Shown one piece after another: positions 34,001 to 44,596 of a stretch of 64,000 nt of DNA. How positions within the stretch are numbered: the stretch's first letter is position 1; every line of letters begins with the position of its first letter. Position numbers and translations under genes: made by a program. The DNA comes from Trichostrongylus colubriformis (lineage: Eukaryota; Nematoda; Chromadorea; Rhabditida; Trichostrongylidae), in the NCBI GenBank assembly GCA_963978905.1, contig OZ022260.1, positions 15,923,725-15,987,724 of the forward strand. The letters run 5' to 3'. The notes below the pieces were generated by a model, which worked only from the letters and a program-made list of their open reading frames with translations, did not search any database and had not been told where the DNA came from.

Positions 34001-37000
34001 AGCTCATAATAAAAAATTTTATATGGGCTTGTACCACTTTCAGCTGAGTCACTTTTGAAGGATTTTTTAAAAGAATAATTACAAATAACGCTTCGACTAG
34101 GAATCAAGGAAACCTCTAACACGGAACCCATAGTGAGCTTTTTCAAAACGGTATTTTGCATTTTACAGGGTCACATACATGAAGCAAAAAGCACGGTCTC
34201 AAGTTCGGCTGAATGGCTCCGGAGGGGTTGACCTGATGGGCCTCCCTTGTTAGTTGAATGGGTTCAAGTTAAGCGATTTGGAGGCGCAAATCGCTGGCAA
34301 ATCAAGGTACATGTGGCGATAATCGGATTAGTTGACTCACCTTCTTGGGACAGGAAACCCCCGTGTAGGAAAGACCATTTTTGCAACGCCACATAGCTAC
34401 ACACGCCTGAGCTCACTCTAACCACGCCCACTTGGGCTCTCTTTTCAGTTAGCTGGGCTAATATGGCATGGTTAGTTGAGTGCCAGCGTATATAGCGCCG
34501 TCTTGGCTAAAAAAAAAGGCGCATCTTGAATACGTACCGGAGGCTCTACTGCCCCATGGAGCAATATGTAAGCTTGATTACTAATTCTTAAGAGAAAAAA
34601 CTTTCAAATGGTTCGTTTTGCCTCAAACCATACGAGCCATTGCCTTCACTAACCCCTAAGGCTTCTCAGTGAGGTCGGTCGGCAAAAAGGTGATAGGTAG
34701 ATAAAGTGACTCGATTAGCAGTTTGAGATGATTGAATTAATAAGAGAAATCAAATAAGGGAAAGAGACTCAGAAGAAAAGGAAAATGATGAATAAAAGAG
34801 AGCAATGGAAAGGAGAAAACGACAAAGAAGGTAAATGAATTCACTAATCTGATTATCGCGAGGTGTGCCTCGGAGGCTTTCATTTACCTCCTAATAAATG
34901 TTAAGACCACGTTTCATGCTATCTACACACCAGCATTCCATTAGCAATCGTAACACAAACAGCACAAACTTTAAATTCCAGCAAGAAAATGTGATACTAA
35001 CAATGACAAGTGTGGCGCGTGGTACTATAGAGCCTACTGGCACTGTGCCAAAAAATCGCGTCCTTTTGTCAAAAATTATTTCATTCTTGGAATTACTTGC
35101 TGGTCTCTCATACATTCTCACGGCAATCAGTAACAACGATTTGTGACGTTTATACCAACCTTCCGTCACTAAACCTCACAAATCCCTGCCAGTCACTTAC
35201 TCTTGATTATCATTATTATTTCCCCATCCATTATAATTGTTGTTGTTGTCGTAATTGTTAGTATTGTCTTTGTCTCCATAGCCATCTTGGCTAAACGTAT
35301 TAAAATTTTGTGAATAGGGAGAAGCTATCTCTAAATGAAGCAACAGGTAGGATGTGGGTGAGGCGGGTGTGTACCCTTATGTCAGGATTTCGCACCGCGG
35401 CGTGTCACAAGCGAAGCGAACTGGACGAGGTAAAGGCGCCGTGTTGTTGGATCCTAAAGCGATTACATACGAACCAACTGTGTTTGGCGATCCTAGCACT
35501 ACCGTGTAATCGCTCTAAGACCCAACTATAGCGGCGTGCATAACTCGCACACACTGCGTCGCCCACCGCTGGTCACGGTGCGAAATCTTGACATAAGGGT
35601 ATACACCCGGGTAAGGCGGGTTTCTCGCGACAAAGCGGTAGGCATGCTGCAGCGAGGTCACAGCAGAACGCGCTTCTTATTAGAGTATCCTGGACTCGAT
35701 TCAAAATTTGTGTGCAAATAGCGGTCGTATTTCTGTTTTCGCTCCAGTTAACTTACTCACCATTTACCCTCACCTCCTAGCTTGGACTCAGCTGCATTTA
35801 TACTCGGCTTATCGACTTTATCGCTTAATCGAGACGGTGAGTATGAATGCAGCTTCTAGAAGACATTGAATGCTAAAGATGAGCCAGGCGCCGCGCTTAA
35901 TCCGAATCCAAAGAGGTTGTTGGATGCAGTACATACAAGCGAGTTTAGGATTGCAGCAGATCCCTGGGTAACGATTTGGGAGTTATCCTCACTGTATCGC
36001 CAGGGTGCAAGATCATGGAGCTACACAAGCTCAAACAACTCCGACCACACCATCCGAGCTACCTTATTGGTCAGCTGAGCGAAATGGGTGTGATTGAAAT
36101 GCGGGTTTGGTCACTCTCAGAGTATAGTGATGGCGCGCCGTGGAGGCTTAAAAAGATCGCACATACTTTTGACCGCTACTGTACATGCAATAAAAGCCAC
36201 GCATGCAATCTTAAGGCCACGGATAGGGGAGGGCAGTTACCGATAGAGGATGTGGCTCCCATGGAATTCGCTTCACTATGAACAGGGCCTACAGCTATCC
36301 GTCCTTTGATGCACCTCCTGATTTGGTCTTAAGCGAGAATATATAAGGTAGTCTAAAAAGTCCTTTCGTATTTTTAAATACCGCTTTTTCCCTCAAAATT
36401 GTTTTCCACAAAATTTCTTCTGTACATATATATGTAGTACAAGTCCACACGCATCTATAGGTATTGTTGTCTTCCATCTCCCGGATAACCCTTTTCGGCA
36501 AAATAAAAATATCAAAAGTCACCTCATTTTCAATTCCAATTTTTCTTTTTTGAATGGCGTTAGACAGGAAAACGAAAAGGTGATAATCCGATGGAGCAAG
36601 ATAAGGGCTATAAGGCAGCAATTTTTATCCAAGCTCGAAAATTTTTTAAAAGAAAAAATTTCAAAAAATGTTTACTACTAGTGAAAAAATGACTCGCCAA
36701 AAAATTCTCAAGCTTGGATAAAATTTGCTGCCCCATCCACCTTGTAGCCCTCATCTTGCTCCATCGGATTATCACTTTTCCTTTCCCTGTCTAACGCCAA
36801 TCGAAGGAAAATTTTTTTATAATTTTTGTATTGAAAATAAGGTTGACCGTTGATATGTTTATTTTGCCGAAAAGGGTTATCCGGGAGATGGAAAACAATA
36901 ATACCTATAGATGCGTGTGGACTTGTACTACAGAACATGTGTATGTACAGAAGAGATTGCTGGAAAGCAGTTTGGAGGGAAAAAATGGTATTTGAAAATA

Positions 37001-40000
37001 CGGAAAAACTTTTTAGACCACCCAATATGACGTGGTTGTGCGCTTGTTTATCTACTTGGGCTGTACCGTTGCTGGGAACTTCCGACAAGATAGCATGCTA
37101 ATGCAATATGTCATGAAGGTCACGTGGCGATTTTTTCTGGAAGTGATGCATATCACAGCCTGAGATACTGTACTGGAGATAGCAGGTAGGCCAATGGGTT
37201 CATTTTTTCGATAAATATCGCAATAGCTTCATTTTATTATGCATTAATAAAGTCGTAACTATCAAATGTCATTGTCCCACGGCACACTTACTCACCTGCC
37301 ACCGCCTCCCCATCCTCCAGCATTATCACTGCCTCCCCATCCACCGCCACCACTTCCACCACCGGAAGTTATTGAACTGAAGAAAATTCAATTTGAAAGT
37401 TTTTTTTTACTGAAGCTGCTCAATTCAATCGCTTGTATTCAACGATTCATGTAAAGATGTCATTCTGGGAAAAGGTCCCTCCTCGCAAATGTGCGACAAT
37501 TTCTGAAAGTGCTAATACTTCACGAGTCCATAAGTTTAGAATGCGGAGATAGCATACCAAGCCAAGGGCGGAGCCTTCGAGCAAGTGCCCTGATTGGACC
37601 CATGAGTGATCGAATGAAAAATAAGTTTTTCTAAATTCCATACATTTATGTTGTGTTTGTCTAATGTGGGCCGTATTCAAAGCTTCACGCGAAAAATGTG
37701 AATCCGCCTAAGGTACATCACCACAAAGTCTCGACCGAAAGGGCGGAGCCTCCGAGCAAGTGCCCACCCAGTCATCCGCCACGGTTGGAGACGCATTGTA
37801 GGAACAGTTACGTAAGCACTCCCACTCTCCGTTCCCAACCGCGGCGGACGACGGGACGGGGCTTTCACTCGGAGCCCCGCCCACCCGTGCGAGAATTTTA
37901 GGAGCTATATTGAGCTAAATTCTCACTTTTTCGCGTAAACTGTGCATGCGGCCCTAATTAGGCAAATACAACATAAATATATGGGTAACAAAGAAACTCC
38001 TTTCTCCGTGTACGATTCCTTCAAACATCATTTCATCAAGTTAAGCTAGAGCATGCCCTACACTGGCTGAAGAAGGATGAGAAGCGCTGGGACATGATTT
38101 CGCAGAGTGGCGTCCTTTGTGCTTCGCGATGCGTGCCAGCTAGGGTCACCGTATGCAGTAGTTCGTCCTGCGCCCTATTTTACGTAATCACTTTGGGACC
38201 GAACCATATGCAGTGCCCCTAGCTCGCATGCATCGCATCGTATATTGTGAAATACTACTTTAACGATGCATACCGGCTGAAGGTTAATCACTCCAATAAA
38301 AGTGTAGCAGAAGGCTTCAAACACCCCTTCTCAAGAATACATTCACTCTTCATTGGATTTTTGTTGGATGGAATGGATGTATCAGTCTCCATCATCGTTT
38401 TGTTCTCTCCATTCTACCCATTTCGGGTGGCTCGAAGTATCTAATATCAGTAGGAGTTCCAGATGATAAGAAGTACTAATACACTTGTAAGCGCCTTAAG
38501 CGCCTACAGGAGGAGGCAGTTTCTGGTCAAAATGCTTTCTTAATAGCTTATTTGAAACCAGTTTTTTGACGGTATGGATCTTAATTGCCTGATACTGCTC
38601 AGTAAAGAGAATAAAGTGCTGAAAAAACACTCATGAGCTTGAACTGTTTGTGTTATTTCAAAAATACAGCATTTACATTGAAGCTCAATTTAGACAGATT
38701 AACTTACTCATAAGCTGGATTTTCTCCAACATTACATCGGTCAGTACTGCAACAGCACAGACTGACGGGAATAAACTGGAAGGTGGTACTGATGCATTTG
38801 TCGCGAGCCAACTGAAAAGAACAATTGAAATAAATAATTGAAATAAAAAGGGGCCAGTTGGAAAGATATGTTGAATAAACATAGGTCAGTATTGCAACTG
38901 CACAGATCGAGCATATAAAGTACGTATTAGATTAATCGATTAATCGTTCCGATATGAGGAACCCTTCACTAAGATAACAATATGGTAGTAATTATAAATA
39001 AAGAGAATAAACTACCATGCATCTCCATGTCGAACAGCCAGCTTTAACAGCGTCCACCACGAATGCGGCTGACGCTGTCATGTTATAGCAGTAGGCACCT
39101 GCTGAACACTCCTCCGTTGTCGTGCCGACTGACTGCATTCGAAGTAATTTCACTCCCTGAAAGTAACTATGCCATCCATTCAAGGTTTTGAAGAAAAAGT
39201 GACAGCCTAAGTGGGTAGCTATAAAGGAGCCCAGTGCTGTGTACTGGGTGTGGTACCGGCAGCGAGACGGTAAGTCATCAAGATGCTAACATTAACCCAT
39301 TCGACACCATGCAGCCCGTATGTGGGCTGCAGTTTGTCGGCCTCGTGGGACCAAGCGGCCCACATGTGGGCTGCAGTAATTGAACAGTTTTTTTTTTCTT
39401 TTTAGTTGCGTTTATTGAACAAGTCTTGTTTACAACATGTTGAGCTGGGCTAAATGAATAAGCCTTCGTTGTGGGTCACAAAAATATATTGCTCTCGCAA
39501 CATTTTCGAAGGAATACAGCTAACATTGGAAATACTTCTCAAAGTTGATGATGATTATATAGTTTTACAAAGAGGTTTATAAAAAGTTGTCTTAGGGAAC
39601 TCTAGCAGGTGAGAAACTGCACATAACTGCATATAACCATTACGTGTAACGTGCAAAGGTCCGCCTAAAGCTGGTCTATGGCTCCAGTAATGAACACGCG
39701 GCAAATTCACTAGTCCCACCTAGAGACAAATCCCCAAAAACTCTCTCATCTCCACTTCTGTCATCTCCTGGTAAGTTGCTCCTCTGTTTTCGGCCTTCTG
39801 TATCCCATATCTAATTGCTTCCTTGACAATGAGATTCATCATATCTGTATTGAGAGAGAGATTGCAAAAATCCACAGGCTCACTGCAGTTGAACATGTGA
39901 GTAGCGGGTTCACTCCAGTGAAAATCCATCGGTCGTGAATGGTAGCAGTGTTGCACCAGGTGTTTCCCATTACTCCATCATGTTCGGAGCCGGCCTTGTA

Positions 40001-43000
40001 ATAAGGGAGAAGCGATTCGTCAGCGGACTCATCCTGTATTATTTCGGTCCCTTCGTCCAATTCGATAAGAAGGTGTTCTTCAGAAGATTCCATTGTGCTG
40101 GGTCACTGGAGAAGGCTAAATGCGTACTCTGATCGATTAGGAATCCAGGTTCTTCATCTCTACCCATCCTACCAAACTACAAATGGTTGGGGGAGATCAG
40201 ACAGGGTGCAGACAGAAGCAGAAGTGCACGATATCGCAATATAGTTTAAGATTTCGTAATCCATAGATTTTTGCCTGCCGTCCGCGTTTGCTGCAAAAAT
40301 AAGAGCACTTCCCAAAAACCAGCCACAACAGCCCACGTAGCCCATATTTGAGCTGCAGTCGCGACGCTCCATCGGGCAGGGCGGTCCCACGAGCCTGCCA
40401 ATCGCAGAGCATGCGCGGGCTCGAATGGGTTAAGACCGCGCACTCGGCGCCGGCAGAGCGTGGCTTCGTTCACAAGCAGCAAGGCAGAGTGGCACGAGGG
40501 AGGCGCAGAGACGATACAGCCAACGAGGCAGTCTTTTATAGCGCAGACGCAGACACACGCAGCCACGCCCTGTCGCTGGCACCGCAGTGTATGAACGCGG
40601 CCCAAGATGGCCCGAACAGCGACTAGGAAGCTGGATTGACAGTGGTGGCATCCAGGTGTTCTGTGTCTCTGTGGCCCGTCTCCCCTCTTTGCACGTTCCC
40701 TTGTGTTGACTTGGTTCTGTCGTTGAGAGGGTTCATTAGCTCGTACCATAGTAGAAGCTGAATCCCCACTCACAGTGAACCCATTTCGTTTGAATTTCTG
40801 CCGAGGCTTTTTTTGTGTAGGGTCATTTGTTGTCTATCGTAGTTCGGTCGATAATAGTCTGTTCGAATCAATATTCGAGTGTAACTATCTTTCACTTTCT
40901 TAGTAAGCCAGTGATAACAAATGATCTAACGGTGCAAGATGATTTATCGTGTCGCGTAGCTGGGTTATATTGGGTTGGGGAATAAGTCACCGCCGTTTTC
41001 TTTAACCCCGTTTTTCACATTGTTCTCTCCATCTTTTGACAAAGCTTGTACTTGATTTCGATAGAGCTTTTTTTGCTACAAAATGATACTATCTTTTTTT
41101 GATTCCTCCGTCTACCTAATATTTATGAGGTTTGGAAATGAAGTAAACTGAAGGCTAAAAACTGGCAGTTGCGCACCTCATCTTTCTCGTCTGCCGTCGA
41201 GATCAAAAAATGTATGCGTGTGTGTTTTCGATAGAGCTTTTTCAGCTCTACAAAACGAAACTATCTTTTATTCAAATCGCTCAACTTTTTGCTGTCTTAA
41301 GACCCACAAATTCAGTAATCGCAAAAGTGTGCACTTTCGTTATCTTCTTTTGCTTGCCTACCATCGAGATTAGAGAGCATGTGCAATGCATTCGATAGAG
41401 CTTTTTTTGCTCTACAAGGTGATACCATTTTTCTTTTATATCCTCTCATATTTTAGCATGTGGGGATACGTTCCCACCTAATTTTCAATTCGAAATTTTG
41501 TGATGAAAATGAAGTTTTTGGCAGAGTCCTCTGTACAATTTGATAGAGCTCTTTTCGCTTCACAAGACAGTGTTCACGGTTTTTGTTCAAATTGAATTTT
41601 CGCTATTTTTAGATCATTTGAAAGGAGTGCCAAGTCGACGAAATCGAGCCTGATCGTCACAAAAATGCTCGATTTCGTCAAATTGGCACTCTTTTCAAAA
41701 GATTTAAAAAATTAAAAAAAATTAATTTGAAGAAAATATGATCACTGCCTCGTAGAGCGAAAAGAGCTCTATCGAATGGTATAAAATATTGTGCCAAAAA
41801 TTCATTTTCATGACACAGTTTTGAGTTGAAAACAAAGGTGAAAACCTATCCCTACATGCTAAAATATGAGAGCATACAAAAGAAGAGTGGTATCATCTTG
41901 TAGAGCAAAAAGAGCTCTATCGAATGCATACATGCACATTCTCTCCAATCTCGATGGTAGGAGAGGAAGAGAAGATAACCAATGTGCACACTTTTGCGAG
42001 TACTGCATTTGTGAGTCTCAAAAACGCAAAAAGTTGAGCGATTTGTATAAAAAGTAGTACCATTCTGTAGAGCTAAAAAAGCTCTATCGAAAACATATGC
42101 ACATACATTTTTCGATCTCGATGGCAGGCGAGAAAGATGAGGTGCGCAAGTGCCAGTTTTTTGCCTTCAGCTTACTTCATTTCCAAAGCTCATAAATATT
42201 AGGTAGACGAAGGAATCAAAAAACAGATAGTAGCATTCTGTAGAGCAAAAAAAGCTCTATCGAAGGCATATATAAGCGTTGTCGAAAGATGAAGGAAATA
42301 ATGTGAAAAACGGGGTAAAAAAAACGGCGGGGACTTATTCCCCAACCCAATATATTCTCTCACACATGCACCTAGGGACCGGCTCATGGTCATTGTAACA
42401 CTGAGTTCATAGGGTTTCATAATGAGAACATCTGAGAGCAGCTTCGGGACCATCCTTCCCAAAGTGGTTATCATACAAAGGTGATTCTGAAGAGGCTCGG
42501 AGAAAGCAAATCCGCCAAAACATTCCTAGAAGCTTTCCTATGTAATAGAAGAAAATCAATTCAGAAGAATCTTTAGGAACCGCAAGTTGAGTTCCGGCAT
42601 CGTAACGCTTCGGCAGATTTGATAACTTTATGTGTAGTACCATGCTTGCTGCTTAATTCACTTCTCTGAGCATTTCTACTCTCGTGACCCGAGGCCTAGC
42701 TTAACCGCTCACTTCTTCCTCTCATCCTGTGCAAAAGCCGGTACTTCAATCTATATTTGATGGTTAAAGGCGGTGATAGGGGTAATTCGGACCGAATGTG
42801 GAAGGATTATCAAATATATGGAAGGATCGTTAAATATGACGTCGAGATGCTCATTAGGATGGAATTGAAGATAGCCAAATAACGGTCAAAAACCCGAGAA
42901 GTAAGACCCTCTTCCCGCCGTCCATTCTCAAAAAGGGAAAAAAGGGGCGGGCTGCCATAAAACAAGTGGTAGCTGTTGAAGAAGACGGCTCTTATAGAAC

Positions 43001-44596
43001 CCGGAGGCACTCTTTCTCATCTTAAATCTCGGCACATATAGTCTTTTGAGACCCTTAACTTTAATTTGCGTGATTCGCTTTAGGAGTTCTCATTACCCAC
43101 ATTACCCTTATCACTGTCTTTAGCGCGCCTTTGATTGCTACCTTCCCCAGTGCTACATGTGGTACGTACTCCGAGGTAAGTGGACGAAAAAATCAATGAA
43201 TTCAGTGAAACAGATCGATAGCAGATATCCGGCGAATGTCATATTTTAGCGATTTCGCGTGGTTCCGTGAGGCGCGCAACCAACCCGATGGATGCAAGAC
43301 ACGGGCGCTACATAGCCGAGTTCTAAAGCGATTGCGTTCAAAATAAAGTGTGTTCACTGCCATCGCTTCAGGACCCAGCTAACAGTACGTCCCTAGCTCG
43401 CACACATTGCGTCGCCACCGCGACGCGGATTTTCTGTCCTGATGGAATAGACCCTGTTTATGCCCTTCACGACGTTCTAGCTATCGTTGAGCACATCAGG
43501 AATGTATTAGGTCTGTGCAGAATAAATGGCCAAAACATAACTGGCCATAACTTCGCTCAGACACAACATTATTTGCTGAAATAAAAACTATTCGAATCTA
43601 CAGAATCTTGCCAACGATCTGATAAAATAAATATGCCATCATGATAAAATTCTGGATTGTGAAAATTAATAAAGTCAAGAGTGGCATTTTTACCCTACAT
43701 TTTTTCTGGCGCAGGTTTGCATCGAGATCCCGGAAAAAAAGTGATAATCCGTTGGGGACAGGTCTAAGGAATAAGTGGGGTGAGGGAGAGTCTCGATGCA
43801 TAATTGCATCATTTTTTTACTGGGTGCGCAAAACAACGCAAAACCCCACAGTTCGCAAGTCACCCGGCAGAAACTGATCGAGACTCTCCCTCACCCCCCC
43901 CCCCCTTATTCCTCAGACCTATCTCTGACGAATTACCACTTTTTCCCGGTTCTCGATGCAAACCTGGGTCAGAAGGAGTTCGCCGAAACGATGCATGTTG
44001 AAAATGCCATCGTTGACTTTATTAATTTTCGCAATCCTGAATTTGATCATGATGGCATATTTTCTTTACCAGATCGTTGGCAAGGATGTGTAGATTCGAA
44101 TGGTTTTTATTTCGACAATTAAGTTGTGCTTGAGCGAAGTTATGGCGTTTTGAAAAAAGTGGTCCGTTTTGGCCATTTATTCTGCACAGACCTAATATGA
44201 TATTCCTAAGGACGCCCTCCCACTGGGGGTGAGCTCCCTTCCACTAGGAATGCTTCGAAGAAACTTCATTCTGGCCGCTACTTGACCTATTTCATCAAGG
44301 TTTGGATAGCAAAGGAATGGACAAAGGGGCAGAACAAGATACCACGTACTATCATAATTGCTGAATCTGAATTGTAGCCTGTCCCAGTCCGGATTAAGTG
44401 AATATTATGAGAAACTGAATTGCTCACAGCATTCAAGGAAAATTATTCATTAAACATGAGATCTTATTCGAATAGCTATTACATTAGAGATCACAGTTCG
44501 GGCTTGGCGTAACCGAAAATTAATATTTAAACTCACATTATAGCATGTCAAAGTGTATATAGACGGAAGAATAGTTAATAATAAAAACAATAGCAT
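31028..44596 (-). CDS. Secreted Ly6/three-finger-type protein with Gly/Trp/Asn-rich tail, complete
   Basis: Seven exons read on the minus strand: 44596-44537, 39156-39016, 38811-38708, 37376-37296, 35290-35201, 33208-33108 and 31137-31028. All phases agree, totalling 687 nt (228 aa plus TAA). Exon 1 is a signal peptide, MLLFLLLTILPSIYTLTCYN. Exons 2-3 carry TEECSAGAYCYNMTAS, AGCSTWRCMLARDKC and VSLCCCSTDRCN, the cysteine layout ending CC..D.CN typical of Ly6/UPAR domains. Exons 4-5 are low-complexity (SGGGSGGGGWGGSDN, then YDNNNNYNGWGNNND). The end is charged (WRETPAPSTRGDRNRGKD). AATAAA lies 40 nt beyond the stop (30983-30988, inverted). Likely secreted; partner unknown. Intron 1 is 5.4 kb and holds several transposons. 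The domain call is by cysteine pattern only. Confidence 0.85.
31272..31340. repeat. Fragment of the 'gcgttcacactttg' repeat
   Basis: GTTCACACTTTGCCGTGCCG followed by GCGGCAGGGCGTGGC matches one end of 40438-40605 and 21697-21815. It lies in the last intron of the Ly6-like gene. Confidence 0.5.
31634..32668. mobile_element. Long-arm fold-back element with mariner-type TA flanks
   Basis: The left end TTGAGTCATTCCATAAGTAG faces the right end TACTTATGAAATGACCCAA, with TA on both sides. The arms remain inverted copies for hundreds of bases; for example, AGGTCCAGCCGGCAGAAATT near 31810 faces AATTTTCGACTGCTGGACCT near 32475. No transposase reading frame was recognised. It sits in the last (exon 6-7) intron of the Ly6-like gene. 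Confidence 0.75.
34600..34850 (+). repeat. Dispersed repeat shared with 55905-56060
   Basis: AAATGGTTCGTTTTGCCTC, then CATACGAGCCA, a CTAACCCCTAAGGCTTCTCA-type block and ATCAAATAAGG follow the same order as GTGGTTCGTCTCGCCTC, CATACGAACCA, CCAACCCCCGAGGCTCAACG and ATCAAATAAGG at 55922-56025. Non-coding. Confidence 0.5.
35365..35608. mobile_element. Small TIR element (MITE), 244 bp
   Basis: The left end GGGTGTGTACCCTTATGTCA faces the right end TGACATAAGGGTATACACCC. The inner AGGATTTCGCACCG faces CGGTGCGAAATCT. The interior AAAGCGATTACATACGAACC resembles 43330-43350. It lies in an intron of the Ly6-like gene. Confidence 0.7.
35866..36281 (+). mobile_element. Possible degraded mariner N-terminal fragment
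   Basis: Broken frames read PKRLLDAVHTSEFRIAADPW followed by VTIWELSS, a layout reminiscent of the second DNA-binding helix of mariner transposases, then in another frame HKLKQLRPHHPSYLIGQLSE. Frameshifted and weak. It lies next to the fold-back mariner at 36344. Confidence 0.3.
36344..37025. mobile_element. Fold-back mariner built from two inverted transposase 3' ends
   Basis: The TIRs TAAGGTAGTCTAAAAAGTCC and inverted TTGGGTGGTCTAAAAAGTTT are flanked by TA. The minus strand of the left arm reads LPYSPYLAPSDYHLFVFLSN (mariner D34D region). The plus strand of the right arm gives the degraded equivalent (LFLSLSNA). The block CCCGGATAACCCTTTTCGGC at 36480 faces GCCGAAAAGGGTTATCCGGG at 36867. 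Confidence 0.8.
37605..38023. repeat. Fold-back element, 'ggaattgtgcacgg' family, copy 2
   Basis: The left arm ACATTTATGTTGTGTTTGTC and the right arm GCAAATACAACATAAATATA face each other, with CTCCGTGTACGATTCCTTCA at the right end. The centre carries AAGGGCGGAGCCTCC against GGAGCCCCGCCC. It lies in the intron 37377-38707. Confidence 0.65.
39292..40433 (-). mobile_element. Internally deleted piggyBac element, TTAA-flanked
   Basis: The ends are TTAACCCATTCGACACC and, inverted, TTAACCCATTCGAGCCC: a 13-bp match including the TTAA target site diagnostic of piggyBac. A subterminal CTCGTGGGACC block recurs at both ends (39345 and, inverted, 40383). The minus strand encodes a transposase N-terminal remnant (see 39720-40093). 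Length is 1142 bp, against over 2 kb for intact elements. It is inserted in intron 1 of the Ly6-like gene. Confidence 0.85.
39720..40093 (-). pseudogene. piggyBac transposase N-terminal remnant, frameshifted
   Basis: Two overlapping minus-strand frames join across one frameshift near 39930-39960. The first reads ELDEGTEIIQDESADESLLP, an acidic N-terminus. The second reads NLIVKEAIRYGIQKAENRGA then MTEVEMREFLGICL, matching the start of the piggyBac DDE domain (N-x-I-V-x-E..Y and E-x-x-x-F-L-G). It stops there; the catalytic aspartates are deleted. Confidence 0.75.
40438..40605. repeat. Small TIR repeat ('gcgttcacactttg' family), longest copy
   Basis: It begins four bases after the piggyBac TTAA. 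CGCACTCGGCGCCGGCAGAG at the left faces CGCTGGCACCGCAGTGTATG at the right. GGCAGAGTGGCACGAGGGAG matches 21751. Confidence 0.55.
40970..42350. mobile_element. 1.38-kb near-complete palindrome (fold-back element), TA-flanked
   Basis: The ends TTGGGTTGGGGAATAAGTC and GACTTATTCCCCAACCCAA are exact inverted copies flanked by TA. The arms mirror each other to the centre near 41650 (CGAAATCGAGC / GCTCGATTTCG). Each arm carries repeats of TTCGATAGAGCTTTTTTTGC / TGTAGAGC hairpins about every 200 bp (41063, 41230, 41390, 41540 and mirror sites). No transposase seen. It lies in intron 1 of the Ly6-like gene. Confidence 0.85.
42773..43114 (+). mobile_element. TIR element (MITE), family 'gtgat-gggtaat', copy 3
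   Basis: The left end GTGATAGGGGTAATTCGGAC faces the right end ACCCACATTACCCTTATCAC. The interior AAAAGGGGCGGGCTGCCATA and AAACAAGTGGTAGCTG match copy 2 in the same orientation. 342 bp, non-coding. Confidence 0.7.
43268..43460 (+). repeat. Diverged copy of the 35365-35608 TIR element
   Basis: TTCTAAAGCGATTGCGTTC, then CATCGCTTCAGGACCCAGC, CTCGCACACATTGCGTCGCC and ACGCGGATTTTCTGTCC follow the order TCCTAAAGCGATTACATAC, TAATCGCTCTAAGACCCAAC, CTCGCACACACTGCGTCGCC of the 35.4-kb copy. TIRs are poorly kept. Confidence 0.5.
43507..44195. mobile_element. Fold-back mariner with perfect 30-bp ends
   Basis: The left TIR TTAGGTCTGTGCAGAATAAA continues through GGCCAAAAC and is repeated exactly inverted at the right end, with TA on both sides. 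The right arm (+) reads HPPPPYSSDLSLTNYHFFPV and FRNPEFDHDGIFSLPDRWQG, then FYFDN stop, a mariner catalytic C-terminus. The left arm (-) carries a second, more broken copy (FFRDLDANLRQK). Two inverted 3' halves form the element. A C-run sits at 43897-43907. Confidence 0.85.

Noticed and set aside
37266..37454. Proline-rich plus-strand frame (LPPPPHPPALSLPPHPPPP)
   Set aside because: Antisense of the Gly/Trp-rich exon 37296-37376 of the Ly6-like gene.
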